Part shown: in pieces, positions 7,960 to 17,248 of the stretch
Position numbering within the stretch: the first letter of the stretch is position 1
Layout: every line of letters starts with the position of its first letter
Assembly (NCBI RefSeq): GCF_900142145.1
Contig: NZ_FQZV01000011.1
Span: forward strand, 26,594-90,593
Length of the DNA stretch: 64,000 nt
DNA from: Geosporobacter subterraneus DSM 17957
GTDB lineage: Bacteria > Bacillota > Clostridia > Peptostreptococcales > Thermotaleaceae
Direction: 5' to 3'
The notes under the pieces: model-generated
Seen by the model: the letters and a program-made list of their open reading frames with translations, nothing else
Databases searched by the model: none
Told to the model about the DNA's origin: nothing
Position numbers and translations under genes: made by a program

Positions 7960-9447
7960 CTAGTATTTTTTATCATTTTTTTTATTTTTATGTATTTTTG
8001 CCATATTCCACATAGAATCCAACTCTTGCAAAGTCATATCTTCCAGATTCTTTCCATTTTTCCGTGCCATTTCCTCAATGTACGCAAATCTTTGAATAAA
8101 TTTCTCCGTAGTTCCCTTCAAAGCCAGCTCAGGATTGACTTTTAAGAATCTCGCCACATTTACTACAGCGAAAAGCAAATCGCCGAGTTCCTCCGTTATT
8201 TTGTCTGTTTCTGACGTATTATATACTTCCAGCAGCTCCTGCAATTCTTCCTGTATCTTTTCAATGGCATCCTCTACATGATGCCAATCAAACCCTACAT
8301 CGGCTGCTTTTCCCTGCACCTTATAGCTTCGCATCAGTGCAGGTAGCTGTTTGGGCACTCTTTTTAAACCTTCTGTATGGCTCTTCTCATCCTTCTCTTT
8401 CCGTTTCATCTCCTCCCAATTCTGTAATGCGGCTGTATCAGTATTTACACGGTAGGAGCCGAATACATGCGGATGTCTGTACACCAGCTTTTTGCAGATT
8501 CCCGTCAAAACATCTATCATGCTAAAATGACCTGACTCCTCTGCAATGCGTGCATGAAACACAATCTGCAGAAGCAAATCCCCCAGTTCTTCTACCATTA
8601 AATCTGAGTCTTCTTTCTCGATGGCTTCCAATACTTCGTAGGCTTCCTCAATCAAATACTGCTTTAGACTTTCATGGGTCTGCTTGCGATCCCAGGGACA
8701 GCCGTCTTTATTTCTTAATTTTGCCATAATATGAATCAAATTATTCATGGTATAGTATTTTTCTGCATTTTCTCCTAATTTAGGGATATATACACTGGTT
8801 AAATAATCTATCCAATCAAAATGATCCATCTCATGGAGTCTGCAGTATTCTATATGTTCTATCTTCGGAATACCAGCTCCTCTTATGATGGTAATCGGCG
8901 TTTCATCAGGATAATAGTTCATTAAATTTAGCTTAATACCAGAAGCCACCGCTCTGCTATACACCTGCGTAATCAAAACATCCTCATCAGAGTTTGGAAT
9001 CTGACTGTCTAGCTGCAGTCCGTCCACAATCTGCAAGCCTTGAACCGGATCCTTTTTCAGGGCGTTGAGCACAGCTTCAATAAAGCTGATTCCAGGAACA
9101 AAATCTATGGCAGCACCCATTTCTTCTGCCCGCTGTATAAGCATCTGTACAGAATGCTCTGCCACAAAAGGACTCCCTGGCACGGCATAAATCAAGTCCC
9201 CCTCTTTAAGCATCTGAAAAATTCGATCAACGATTTTTCCGTAGACCTGATCAAAATCCGCCGCCTCTTCATAGAGATGATCAAAGCTCTCCATCTGAAT
9301 GCCCATTGCTTTTAAATCCTCAACAACAGGATGTTTTTGGGTCCTTAGCAGGATTTTTTTCCCTTCCTTAAGCCGGTTTAATGCTTTCGTTGTAATATAA
9401 TCCATACTTCCAGGACCTAATCCTAATATGGTCAATTGATACTGCAT
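7960..9447 (-). CDS. mazG: MazG-family protein with N-terminal tetrapyrrole methylase domain (YabN-like)
   Basis: ATG 9447 follows GAAGGTG; an in-frame GTG three codons upstream overlaps that site. The 495-residue protein has a SAM-dependent tetrapyrrole-methylase-like domain (about residues 1-225; LTILGLGPGSMDYIT and YAVPGSPFVAEHSVQ) and two MazG helical domains (about 240-350 and 365-475), each with EExxE plus ExxD-type Mg-binding helices, for example LIEEAYEVLEAIEKEDSDLMVEELGDLLLQ. MazG hydrolyses nucleoside triphosphates to monophosphates and PPi (house-cleaning). The fusion and position match B. subtilis YabN. Confidence 0.93.
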   Translation of the reverse strand: MQYQLTILGLGPGSMDYITTKALNRLKEGKKILLRTQKHPVVEDLKAMGIQMESFDHLYEEAADFDQVYGKIVDRIFQMLKEGDLIYAVPGSPFVAEHSVQMLIQRAEEMGAAIDFVPGISFIEAVLNALKKDPVQGLQIVDGLQLDSQIPNSDEDVLITQVYSRAVASGIKLNLMNYYPDETPITIIRGAGIPKIEHIEYCRLHEMDHFDWIDYLTSVYIPKLGENAEKYYTMNNLIHIMAKLRNKDGCPWDRKQTHESLKQYLIEEAYEVLEAIEKEDSDLMVEELGDLLLQIVFHARIAEESGHFSMIDVLTGICKKLVYRHPHVFGSYRVNTDTAALQNWEEMKRKEKDEKSHTEGLKRVPKQLPALMRSYKVQGKAADVGFDWHHVEDAIEKIQEELQELLEVYNTSETDKITEELGDLLFAVVNVARFLKVNPELALKGTTEKFIQRFAYIEEMARKNGKNLEDMTLQELDSMWNMAKIHKNKKNDKKY

Positions 9448-9479
9448 CAAAATCACCTTCTTTTTTAAACTTCTTCCTA

Positions 9480-11087
9480 TTATTTCCGCAGCAATCCAAA
9501 AATACGCAACAGTTTAACCAGCTTTCTTCCTCCCGGCATCAAATCAAAGTCTGCGGCGGTAATACCCCCGGTAGCCAACAGCATGAATCCATAGATCAGC
9601 GCACCTATGCCGATGGCTGTCACTGCCGTCGTACGATTGCCCAGTATATCTACAAATTGACTGTAAATCAGAAGAACCGCTACAGACATAGAAGTAATTG
9701 CAATGAGTGGTTTAATTACAAATTGCACCACATCAAACTTGGTTTTTGTTAACCTTCTTACAGCTAAAAAGTTTAGGACCGCTGCAACCCCATAGGCCAT
9801 GACCGTTCCAAAAGCTGCACCCTTTATATTAATCGAAGGAATACCTGTAAGAAAATAGGTCAAAATAACCTTTACCACCGCACCAATGAATAAATTGCAT
9901 ACGGGCACTGTAGGCCTGCCTAAGCCTTGCAAAATACCTGTAAAGGTTTGTACCAAGGTTAGGAAGATAACCCCTACTGCCAAAACCGCTAAAGGAGCTG
10001 CCGCACTAGCAGCACTTTCAGGTTTTAAAGGATATAACAAAAGCATAATTGGTTTGGATAGGGCTACTAATCCCGCTGCAGCAGGCAGGCCGATCAGCAA
10101 GGCTACTCTGGTTCCTGTTTGTATGGTGTTTTGTATCTGCAATCTGTCTCTTCTTTGGTTGGCCTCAGAGATAGCCGGTACTAAACTCATTGCTAATGCT
10201 ACCGTTAGAATCTGAGGGAGATTAATAATCGTCATGGCCATACCCGTCAGCTGTCCATACATGTCGTTAGCCTGTTCATAGGTAAAGCCGATGGTTTGGA
10301 GCCTTCTTACTACGATTGCCACATCAATCATATTCATGGTTGGGATGATTGCCGCCCCCACCGTAATTGGTACTGCTATGGTCAATAATCTATAAATAAT
10401 TTTTCCCCATGAATCCTGTTTATGGGCAGGAGCCCCCTTAAGTTCACAGAGTATGCTGCTTCTCCTGCGGAAGTAAATAATGATAATGGTTACAGCCCCC
10501 ATAATCCCCCCGGCAGCTGCGCCGAAGGAAGCCCCGGCAGCAGAGATCTCCAACCCCCTGTCCAAGAGCAAAATGGCCAAACTGAGTCCAACCACAACCC
10601 GGGCAAATTGTTCCATTACCTGTGAAACAGCTGTTGGCGTCATATCCTGACGTCCTTGGAAAAAGCCTCTGAAGGCAGACATCACCGGCACAAAAAGAAG
10701 GGCAGGTGCAATGGCTACCATAGAATAGTAGGCTCCTGGACTCTTAATCAGGTTAACGATGATTTTTGCACCAAAAAATAGTATGGATGAGGTAATAATT
10801 CCTGTTATAAACAGTAGAATAAAGGATACTTTAAATACCTTGAAAGCCCCATGTCTATCTCCAACTGCATTTTTTTCGGAAACAAGTTTTGAGATGGCAG
10901 TGGGAATACCCGCTGTAGAAACCGTCAGCAGCAATACATAGATCGGATAAGCCGCCTGATAATACCCAAAGCCTGTGGCACCAATAATATTTCCTAAGGG
11001 AATTCTGAAAAAAGCACCCATGATTTTTACGATCATTCCTGCGATACCTAATATGACTGCACCCTTTAAAAATGACTTATTACTCAT
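9480..11087 (-). CDS. SpoVB/YabM-like polysaccharide flippase (MATE/MOP superfamily)
   Basis: ATG 11087 follows GGAGGAAAAGGA. The 535-residue protein is hydrophobic throughout, with about 14 predicted membrane spans and the family start GAVILGIAGMIVKIMGAFFRIPLGNIIGATGFGYYQAAYPIY. The family (SpoVB, YabM, AmJ/MurJ relatives) moves lipid-linked cell-wall or cortex precursors. It holds the yabM position between spoVT and yabN; the closest relatives are usually annotated SpoVB, so the name is not settled. Confidence 0.9.
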   Translation of the reverse strand: MSNKSFLKGAVILGIAGMIVKIMGAFFRIPLGNIIGATGFGYYQAAYPIYVLLLTVSTAGIPTAISKLVSEKNAVGDRHGAFKVFKVSFILLFITGIITSSILFFGAKIIVNLIKSPGAYYSMVAIAPALLFVPVMSAFRGFFQGRQDMTPTAVSQVMEQFARVVVGLSLAILLLDRGLEISAAGASFGAAAGGIMGAVTIIIIYFRRRSSILCELKGAPAHKQDSWGKIIYRLLTIAVPITVGAAIIPTMNMIDVAIVVRRLQTIGFTYEQANDMYGQLTGMAMTIINLPQILTVALAMSLVPAISEANQRRDRLQIQNTIQTGTRVALLIGLPAAAGLVALSKPIMLLLYPLKPESAASAAAPLAVLAVGVIFLTLVQTFTGILQGLGRPTVPVCNLFIGAVVKVILTYFLTGIPSINIKGAAFGTVMAYGVAAVLNFLAVRRLTKTKFDVVQFVIKPLIAITSMSVAVLLIYSQFVDILGNRTTAVTAIGIGALIYGFMLLATGGITAADFDLMPGGRKLVKLLRIFGLLRK

Positions 11088-11204
11088 TCCTTTTCCTCCA
11101 CTCACAAGTCTACTGAAAATATAACTATTAAAACCAAATCTATTATACCAGAAATCAGGAATCCTTGTTATAGGGAAATCCAGTTAAACTGATTGGACGA
11201 GTAA

Positions 11205-11233
11205 ATAAAAAGTAGTAGCGAAGTGCTACTACA
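11205..11233 (-). terminator. Terminator after spoVT
   Basis: Minus-strand GTAGTAGC-ACTTC-GCTACTAC followed by TTTTTATTT, 27 bp after the spoVT stop. Confidence 0.8.
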
Positions 11234-11259
11234 TCATTATGTATTATTCCCTTGTATAT

Positions 11260-11811
11260 CTATTGCTCCATTTGTTTCCCTAAAAAGCTGGCTGCAGTCT
11301 CTGCCACCTTTAATTCCAGCTCGGTCATAGGCTTTGCCGGATCCTTGGATACAAGCAAAACAGCACCAATAGGATCCCCCTGTGTAATAATTGGCGCGAT
11401 TACTTGAGAAGTATATTTCCGCTCTTCCCCTTCATCGGCTGCCAAGGGAGTAGTCCTTTCTTTTTCTGTGATAATCAATGCTTTTTTGTCTTCCATTGTC
11501 TTTTCCAATGCTTTACTGACACGTTTGTCCAAATATTCCTTTTTAGACCCTCCCGCAACAGCAATGATTGTATCTCTATCGGCAATCACAGCCATATGGC
11601 CAAGGGCATCGTTTAAGGATTCGGCATATTCAGTAGCAAACTCTGTTAATTCTCCGATCGGTGAGTATTTCTTTAAAATCACTTCGCCTTCTCGATCCGT
11701 AAATATTTCCAAAGGGTCCCCTTCTCTTATTCTTAGTGTACGTCTTATTTCCTTGGGAATTACAACTCTGCCTAAATCGTCAATTCTTCTAACAATGCCT
11801 GTCGCTTTCAC
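11260..11811 (-). CDS. spoVT: Stage V sporulation protein T, transcriptional regulator
   Basis: 183 residues. The N-terminal ~50 form an AbrB-type swapped-hairpin DNA-binding domain (MKATGIVRRIDDLGRVVIPKEIRRTLRIREGDPLEIF); the rest is a GAF-like domain. SpoVT modulates the late forespore sigma-G regulon. AGGAGG precedes the ATG. It is flanked by a terminator on each side, so is probably monocistronic, and has a weak sigma-G-like site upstream. Order mfd-(prsA)-spoVT-yabM is as in Bacillus apart from the foldase. Confidence 0.95.
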   Translation of the reverse strand: MKATGIVRRIDDLGRVVIPKEIRRTLRIREGDPLEIFTDREGEVILKKYSPIGELTEFATEYAESLNDALGHMAVIADRDTIIAVAGGSKKEYLDKRVSKALEKTMEDKKALIITEKERTTPLAADEGEERKYTSQVIAPIITQGDPIGAVLLVSKDPAKPMTELELKVAETAASFLGKQMEQ

Positions 11812-11859
11812 TTGATTTCCCTCCTAAATTTCCTTAATTTAGACTGTACCTCGTAAGCT

Positions 11860-11889
11860 TATTATTTTACTAGGATGCGTTTTTTATAC
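11860..11889 (-). promoter_or_regulatory. Possible sigma-G-type promoter of spoVT
   Basis: GTATA (11885-11889), an 18-bp spacer and AATAATA (11860-11866) on the minus strand resemble the forespore pattern gHATR-N17/18-CATWHTA with one mismatch in the -10 element. B. subtilis spoVT is sigma-G dependent. The sequence is AT-rich, so chance similarity is possible. Confidence 0.35.
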
Positions 11890-11942
11890 ATCTATGGGAA
11901 TTTTTCTGTTCTTGTGGCATTTTATTACGGACACTAAATAAT

Positions 11943-11980
11943 AAAAGCTCTCCCTTTCTACTGGCATTGGGAGAGCTTTT
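11943..11980 (-). terminator. Terminator after prsA-like gene
   Basis: AAAAGCTCTCCC stem with a 14-nt loop and GGGAGAGCTTTT partner followed by T residues on the minus strand, immediately after the stop at 11984. Confidence 0.8.
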
Positions 11981-11983
11981 GTC

Positions 11984-12931
11984 CTACTGGATTTTATCCA
12001 TATATCTTTCAATTTTGGCTTCTTTTGTTAACTTATCGATTATATAATCTATTTTGGCCACACCCTTCAATTCCTCTTTCATATTTTGAATATCCAATAC
12101 TTCAATAATATGATAACCAAACTGCGTTTTTACGGGATCACTTACCTGTCCTACAGGCAGAGAGAAGGCCATTTCTTCAAACTCCTTCACCATGATGCCC
12201 TTAGGAAAGAAACCTAAATCTCCACCCTGCACAGCAGACCCCGTATCCTTGGAGTACTGTTTTGCTAACTCAGCAAAATTCTCACCCTTACGGATTCTAT
12301 TTGCTAAGTCTTTTGCTTCCTCTTCATTTTCTACTAAAATGTGTCTTGCTCTTACCTGAATTTGATAATCTACATATTTCTCATTGTTTTCAGCGATATA
12401 TTTCTCAATATCCTCGTCCGCTACGATTGCATTTTTCCCGGCATCCTCAACAAACTTTTCCATATAGGCACTGGATAGGAAAAATTCCCGGATGAAGGCT
12501 TCATCAATTTGATTCTCTTCATAGTATTTTTTCTTTTCCGGTTGGGTATTTAGTCGCTCAATCTGCTTTTGATATTCTGCATCAATAGCAGCTTCATCAA
12601 TTTGGATGTTTTGCTTTTCCACATATTGCTTCAATAATTCATCTCGAATCAATCTTTCTACTAGGTTTTCCTGTACTACTTGGAGAAAGGTTTTTTTGTC
12701 TTGGTAAATCTGACTCCATATTTTATCTCCATAGGATGCTTCTAACTCATATTTAATCATCGCAAAATTCTTTCGATATTTCTCGTAGCTGATGGGTGTA
12801 TCATTTACCTTTGCTACTACATCCCCGTCCTTGGTGTTTCCTCCCCTAGACTGACAGCCCCCTAGGAAAACCGTTAAAACAGTCAATGCAATAATCAGCA
12901 GCAATAGGCTTCTATTTCTCTTTAAGTTCAC
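11984..12931 (-). CDS. prsA: PrsA-type peptidylprolyl isomerase lipoprotein (SurA_N/parvulin)
   Basis: GTG 12931 follows GAGAGGATCAC. The 315-residue product has a lipoprotein signal with lipobox LGGC at residues 23-26, a SurA/PrsA-like N-terminal chaperone region (about 38-190) and one parvulin rotamase domain (about 193-285: [50 protein letters not shown]). It would fold secreted proteins at the outer face of the membrane. It is 55 bp downstream of mfd in the same direction, an insertion relative to B. subtilis. Confidence 0.92.
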   Translation of the reverse strand: MNLKRNRSLLLLIIALTVLTVFLGGCQSRGGNTKDGDVVAKVNDTPISYEKYRKNFAMIKYELEASYGDKIWSQIYQDKKTFLQVVQENLVERLIRDELLKQYVEKQNIQIDEAAIDAEYQKQIERLNTQPEKKKYYEENQIDEAFIREFFLSSAYMEKFVEDAGKNAIVADEDIEKYIAENNEKYVDYQIQVRARHILVENEEEAKDLANRIRKGENFAELAKQYSKDTGSAVQGGDLGFFPKGIMVKEFEEMAFSLPVGQVSDPVKTQFGYHIIEVLDIQNMKEELKGVAKIDYIIDKLTKEAKIERYMDKIQ

Positions 12932-12986
12932 GTGATCCTCTCCCTTTTTTCCTTTTCTTTGCTCTTATTTTCCATTATATAAGAAT

Positions 12987-15900
12987 TTATTTTCCATGGA
13001 AACCACTAATTTTTTCTAAGAGCCTTTGTATTTCCTTAAGTCTTAAGTTATGGGACTGATATTTTAGTTGTATTGAAGGGCTTATCCCAGCATGGAGAAG
13101 CATCCGGTTTCCGTATTCATCAAGCATTTCTGCGATCATTTCAGGTTTTATACGACGGGCTTCATCAAATTGAAGTTTTACATGGGTTTCACTTTCAGAT
13201 ACCTGGATTACACCGCAGCTTTGGGCTAAGGTCTTAATGTAGGCAATCATGATAAGATTCTGCACCTCCTCCGGGATACTGCCAAACCGATCCTCCAGCT
13301 CTTCCTCGATATCATATACATCCTGTTTAGCCCGTATAGATGCAATCTTTTTATAAGCTTCCAGCTTATAGTTCTCATTTTCTATAAAGTTCTCTGGTAT
13401 AAAGGCATTTACATTGATTTCAATGGTAGTATCCACAGTCTTTAGTACTTCCTCACCCTTCATCTCATGGATCGTATCTTCCAGCAGCTTGCAATACAGG
13501 TCATAGCCAATGGCTGCCATGTGTCCGTGCTGCTCTGCCCCAAGAAGGTTTCCGGCTCCCCGGATTTCCAGATCCCGCATAGCAATCTTAAAGCCTGATC
13601 CAAACTCGGTAAATTCTTTGATGGCTTTAAGTCTTTTCTCTGCCACTTCTGTGAGTACCTTGTCCTTCTGGTAGGTAAGATAGCTATAGGCCATCCGATC
13701 AGAACGTCCTACCCTTCCTCTCAACTGGTACAGCTGTGACAAGCCCATTTTGTCGGCATCATAAATAACAATGGTATTTACATTGGCAATATCCAGCCCT
13801 GTTTCGATAATGGTAGTACAAAGCAGTACATCATACTCTCCTGCCAGGAAATCAATCATTACATTTTCCAGCTCCCGCTCGCTCATCTGTCCATGGGCTA
13901 CAGCCAGCTTCATTTCAGGAATAAGTTTTCTCAGCTTTCCAGCCATTTGCTGGATGCCCTTTACCCTGTTAAATACAAAATAAACCTGCCCGCCGCGGCT
14001 GATCTCTCGTAGGATGGCGTCCCGTATCATCTCCTCCTGATACTCTAAAACATAGGTTTGTACCGGATACCTTTCTTCCGGAGGTTCCTCAATCACGCTC
14101 ATATCCCTTAAACCAATCAGAGACATGTGCAAGGTTCTAGGGATAGGAGTTGCTGTTAAAGTCAAAACATCTACATTTTTTCGAATTTGCTTTAATGCCT
14201 CTTTGTGCTTTACACCAAACCGCTGCTCTTCATCAATAATCAGCAGACCCAGATCCTTAAATTGTATATCCTTTGACAGGATTCTATGGGTCCCGATCAC
14301 AATATCAATATTGCCTACGCGCAGACTCTCTACTATGTGATCCTGTTGAGCCTCCGTACGGAAGCGGCTCAGCATCTCTACTGAAACCGGAAACTGGCTG
14401 AATCGTTGCACGAAAGTATTATAGTGCTGCTGGGCCAATATGGTAGTAGGCACCAGAAAGGCTACCTGTTTGCCTTCCATGACACATTTGAAAGCTGCCC
14501 GGATGGCGACCTCCGTCTTTCCATAGCCAACGTCACCACACAGCAGGCGGTCCATAGGAGCAGGCTTTTCCATGTCACTCTTCACTTCCCGTATACATCG
14601 AAGCTGATCCTGAGTTTCTTCAAAGGGAAACATATCCTCAAACTGTATTTGCCAGGGAGTATCCTTTGAAAAACTATGCCCCACTAAGGTCTGCCTTGCG
14701 GCGTATAGGGCAATCAAATCTCTGGCCATATCCTCGATCGCACCCTTAACCCTGGCCTTTGTTTTTTTCCACTCTACCCCCCCAAGTCTATTGAGCTTCG
14801 GTGTGCCGTCATCAGCGCCAATATATTTCTGTACCAAATCCATTTGCTCAATGGGTACATAGAGCAAATCCCCATCGCCATACTTTATTTTTAAATAATC
14901 TTTTTTTGCACCCTGTACCTTTAACTGTTCTATTCCTACATACTTTCCGATCCCGTGGTTTTCATGAACAACATAATCCCCAATACTAAGGTCCATAAAA
15001 GATTTTATAGGTCTTGCATCTTTCCGCTTTGTGGCTAACTTCTTCTTTTTAGATACACCGAAAATTTCACTGTCGGTAATGGTAATAAATTTATCTGCAT
15101 AGTACTCAAAGCCCTTCGTAAGACTTCCTTCCAGAATGATGATCTGGCCTGGCAGCAGAACTTCCTCTCCCACCCCCAATCGGATGCCCTCAACTCCTAA
15201 ATCCACCAGGCTTTCTAACAACCTTTTTTTCCTGTCCTCCGTACCGCAAAGCAGAATGATCTTATAGGCACGAGTTTTTAAAGTTTTGACCTCTTCCGCT
15301 AAAAGATCGATCTTTCCATGAAAAGTCTGGGTCATCCGTGTAGAAAAATTCACTATGGTCTTGGGCTGAAAGTCTGGGTTGTCCTTCGGCAGGCTGCTCA
15401 GCACAAAGCATTGTTTCTTCTCTATGCTCCCGAGGATTTCCTCATAATCCGCCAGGAGGCTTCCCTGTTCCGGCAGCACTTCCCCTTTTTCTAACAAACC
15501 TTTGAAAGCTTCCTGAAATTCACTCGCCTTATTTTGAGCCTTTTCCCTTATACGGGAGGGCTCATCTATAAAGATAAATGCATTTTCCTGAAGATAATCT
15601 GTGAGCAGCTGTGTCTCTTCAAAAAGAAAATCCATATAGTTTTCAATTCCCTTTGGCAGCCCTCCGTTTTCTAGCAGTTCAATGACTTCCCCCACTTTTT
15701 CTCCCAGTCTGCGGCCCTGCTCCCCCTTCATTTTTTTCAAGGCTCCCTGCAATGTGTGCTTCAGCTTATGAATCCCCCGTTCTCTAATACTATCCTTTAC
15801 GAGGATCTCCTGGACAGGGGTGATGACTACCTCTCTGACTTTCTCTACTGAAAGCTGATTTTCTAAATCAAATAATCGGATGGAATCTACTTCCTCATCA

Positions 15901-16490
15901 AAAAACTCAATTCGATAAGGCATATCCGATAAAACAGGATAGAAATCAACGATTCCTCCACGAATGCTAAACTGTCCCTTCGCCTCTACTCTAGTGACCC
16001 GCTCGTAACCCAATTGGGTAAAAGCCTTAAGCAGTTGATCCATAGGTAAAGACTCACCGTATCGGATACGGATTATCTGTTCTTGGAAAAGCTTCTTAGG
16101 CATCAGTCGATTCATGATACTTTCTACAGAGGCTGCTACAATACAGGAATCCCCACAGGCTACCTTATTGAGGGTTTTGATTCGATCCTCTAAAAGCTGG
16201 TGACTATGGGCGTCAATGTGATAAAACACAGTCTCCACCGCAGGGAAAAAGCAAGCCTTTTCTCCTATAAAAAACTTTAAATCCTCGTATATTTTTTTTG
16301 CCTTTATCTCTTGATCCACAATGATAAGACACTGCCGTCCATGGATTTGGCTCAGGGAGAAAGCCATATGAGGAATCTGAGCATCAATCAGTCCATGAAT
16401 CGTAGCAGGAGACCATTGTTTTTCAATCGTCATATGGAGTTGATGATATTCCTGAAAATTTTTGACTGCCTCTAAAAATATTTTTTGCAA
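12987..16490 (-). CDS. mfd: Transcription-repair coupling factor Mfd
   Basis: 1167 residues, full length for the family. N-terminal UvrB-homology modules, an RNA polymerase interaction/CarD-like Tudor domain (DLSIGDYVVHENHGIGKYVGIEQL, about residue 500), then a RecG-like SF2 translocase with Walker A GDVGYGKTE, DEEQ box (LLIIDEEQRFGVKHKE) and motif VI QLRGRVGRSDR, then the TRCF C-terminal domain. Mfd displaces stalled RNA polymerase and recruits UvrA. The only in-frame start near the expected N-terminus is TTG 16490, unusually close to the AAAGGA ribosome binding site; TGA lies three codons upstream. Confidence 0.96.
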   Translation of the reverse strand: MQKIFLEAVKNFQEYHQLHMTIEKQWSPATIHGLIDAQIPHMAFSLSQIHGRQCLIIVDQEIKAKKIYEDLKFFIGEKACFFPAVETVFYHIDAHSHQLLEDRIKTLNKVACGDSCIVAASVESIMNRLMPKKLFQEQIIRIRYGESLPMDQLLKAFTQLGYERVTRVEAKGQFSIRGGIVDFYPVLSDMPYRIEFFDEEVDSIRLFDLENQLSVEKVREVVITPVQEILVKDSIRERGIHKLKHTLQGALKKMKGEQGRRLGEKVGEVIELLENGGLPKGIENYMDFLFEETQLLTDYLQENAFIFIDEPSRIREKAQNKASEFQEAFKGLLEKGEVLPEQGSLLADYEEILGSIEKKQCFVLSSLPKDNPDFQPKTIVNFSTRMTQTFHGKIDLLAEEVKTLKTRAYKIILLCGTEDRKKRLLESLVDLGVEGIRLGVGEEVLLPGQIIILEGSLTKGFEYYADKFITITDSEIFGVSKKKKLATKRKDARPIKSFMDLSIGDYVVHENHGIGKYVGIEQLKVQGAKKDYLKIKYGDGDLLYVPIEQMDLVQKYIGADDGTPKLNRLGGVEWKKTKARVKGAIEDMARDLIALYAARQTLVGHSFSKDTPWQIQFEDMFPFEETQDQLRCIREVKSDMEKPAPMDRLLCGDVGYGKTEVAIRAAFKCVMEGKQVAFLVPTTILAQQHYNTFVQRFSQFPVSVEMLSRFRTEAQQDHIVESLRVGNIDIVIGTHRILSKDIQFKDLGLLIIDEEQRFGVKHKEALKQIRKNVDVLTLTATPIPRTLHMSLIGLRDMSVIEEPPEERYPVQTYVLEYQEEMIRDAILREISRGGQVYFVFNRVKGIQQMAGKLRKLIPEMKLAVAHGQMSERELENVMIDFLAGEYDVLLCTTIIETGLDIANVNTIVIYDADKMGLSQLYQLRGRVGRSDRMAYSYLTYQKDKVLTEVAEKRLKAIKEFTEFGSGFKIAMRDLEIRGAGNLLGAEQHGHMAAIGYDLYCKLLEDTIHEMKGEEVLKTVDTTIEINVNAFIPENFIENENYKLEAYKKIASIRAKQDVYDIEEELEDRFGSIPEEVQNLIMIAYIKTLAQSCGVIQVSESETHVKLQFDEARRIKPEMIAEMLDEYGNRMLLHAGISPSIQLKYQSHNLRLKEIQRLLEKISGFHGK

Positions 16491-16583
16491 GTCCTTTCAC
16501 TTCCCCTTATCTCTGCGCAAACAGTCCTAGCCCAGGTTCTATTACCTGGGCCATCCCTCTGCATCTATAATATCATTTTATGC

Positions 16584-17141
16584 CTATTTATTATATTGAT
16601 TCATTGCTGTTTGAATATCCTGTTTTACAAACACTTCTACAGCCTCAGCCGCATCCCTTAGAGCAATAGACACCAGCTCCCGCTCCTCTTTTACCAGACG
16701 TCCCAGCACGTAGTCTGCTAAATCGCCAAACCGGGGCTTTCCAATACCAATACGGACTCTCGGGAAATCATCGGTTTGTATTTCATAGATAATGGACCGC
16801 ATGCCGTTATGGGTCCCTGCACTTCCCTTGGCGCGGATCCTTAATTTCCCGGTTTCAATATCTATATCATCATAGACAACAATAATTTGCTGTGAATCCA
16901 GTTTGTAAAAATTCATGATCTCTAATAAGCTCTGTCCACTTAAATTCATATAGGTTTGGGGCTTCACCAGCAGCACCTTCTGATTTCCAATAAATCCTTC
17001 CCCCACCAATGCCTTAAATTTAATTTTATTTACTGGAATTTGATTTCGGCTGGATAAAAGATCAATGACCTCAAAGCCCACATTATGCCGTGTCCCTTCA
17101 TACTGTCTGCCGGGATTGCCCAGCCCAACGATTACAATCAT
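16584..17141 (-). CDS. pth: Peptidyl-tRNA hydrolase
   Basis: ATG 17141 (IVIVGLGNPGRQYEGTRHNVGFEVID) has GAAAGGATG at good distance; the ATG three codons upstream touches that site. 185 residues with catalytic His in TRHNVGF, and the motifs KPQTYMNLSGQS, VVYDDIDIETGKLRIR and GSAGTHNGMRSI. It recycles peptidyl-tRNA released from ribosomes (spoVC of Bacillus). Its pairing with mfd is conserved, but the fin/yabK anti-sigma gene found between them in B. subtilis is absent. A stem-loop of GCCCAGGT type lies between pth and mfd (about 16529-16552) without a T-run. Confidence 0.96.
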   Translation of the reverse strand: MIVIVGLGNPGRQYEGTRHNVGFEVIDLLSSRNQIPVNKIKFKALVGEGFIGNQKVLLVKPQTYMNLSGQSLLEIMNFYKLDSQQIIVVYDDIDIETGKLRIRAKGSAGTHNGMRSIIYEIQTDDFPRVRIGIGKPRFGDLADYVLGRLVKEERELVSIALRDAAEAVEVFVKQDIQTAMNQYNK

Positions 17142-17215
17142 TTGGAACATCCTTTCTATATTTTGCAGTCATTCATTATTATACCACAACTCTGCTTTTA
17201 CCGTACAAGGCATAA

Positions 17216-17243
17216 GAAAAAAAGCAACCCGAAGGCTGCTTCT
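17216..17243 (-). terminator. Terminator after chemoreceptor gene
   Basis: AAGCAGCC-TTCG-GGTTGCTT with a stable TTCG loop and eight Ts on the minus strand, directly after the stop at 17249. Confidence 0.8.
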
Positions 17244-17248
17244 CTGTC

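Noticed and set aside
16529..16552. Terminator between pth and mfd
   Set aside because: A GC-rich stem-loop is present but no T-run follows on the transcribed strand.
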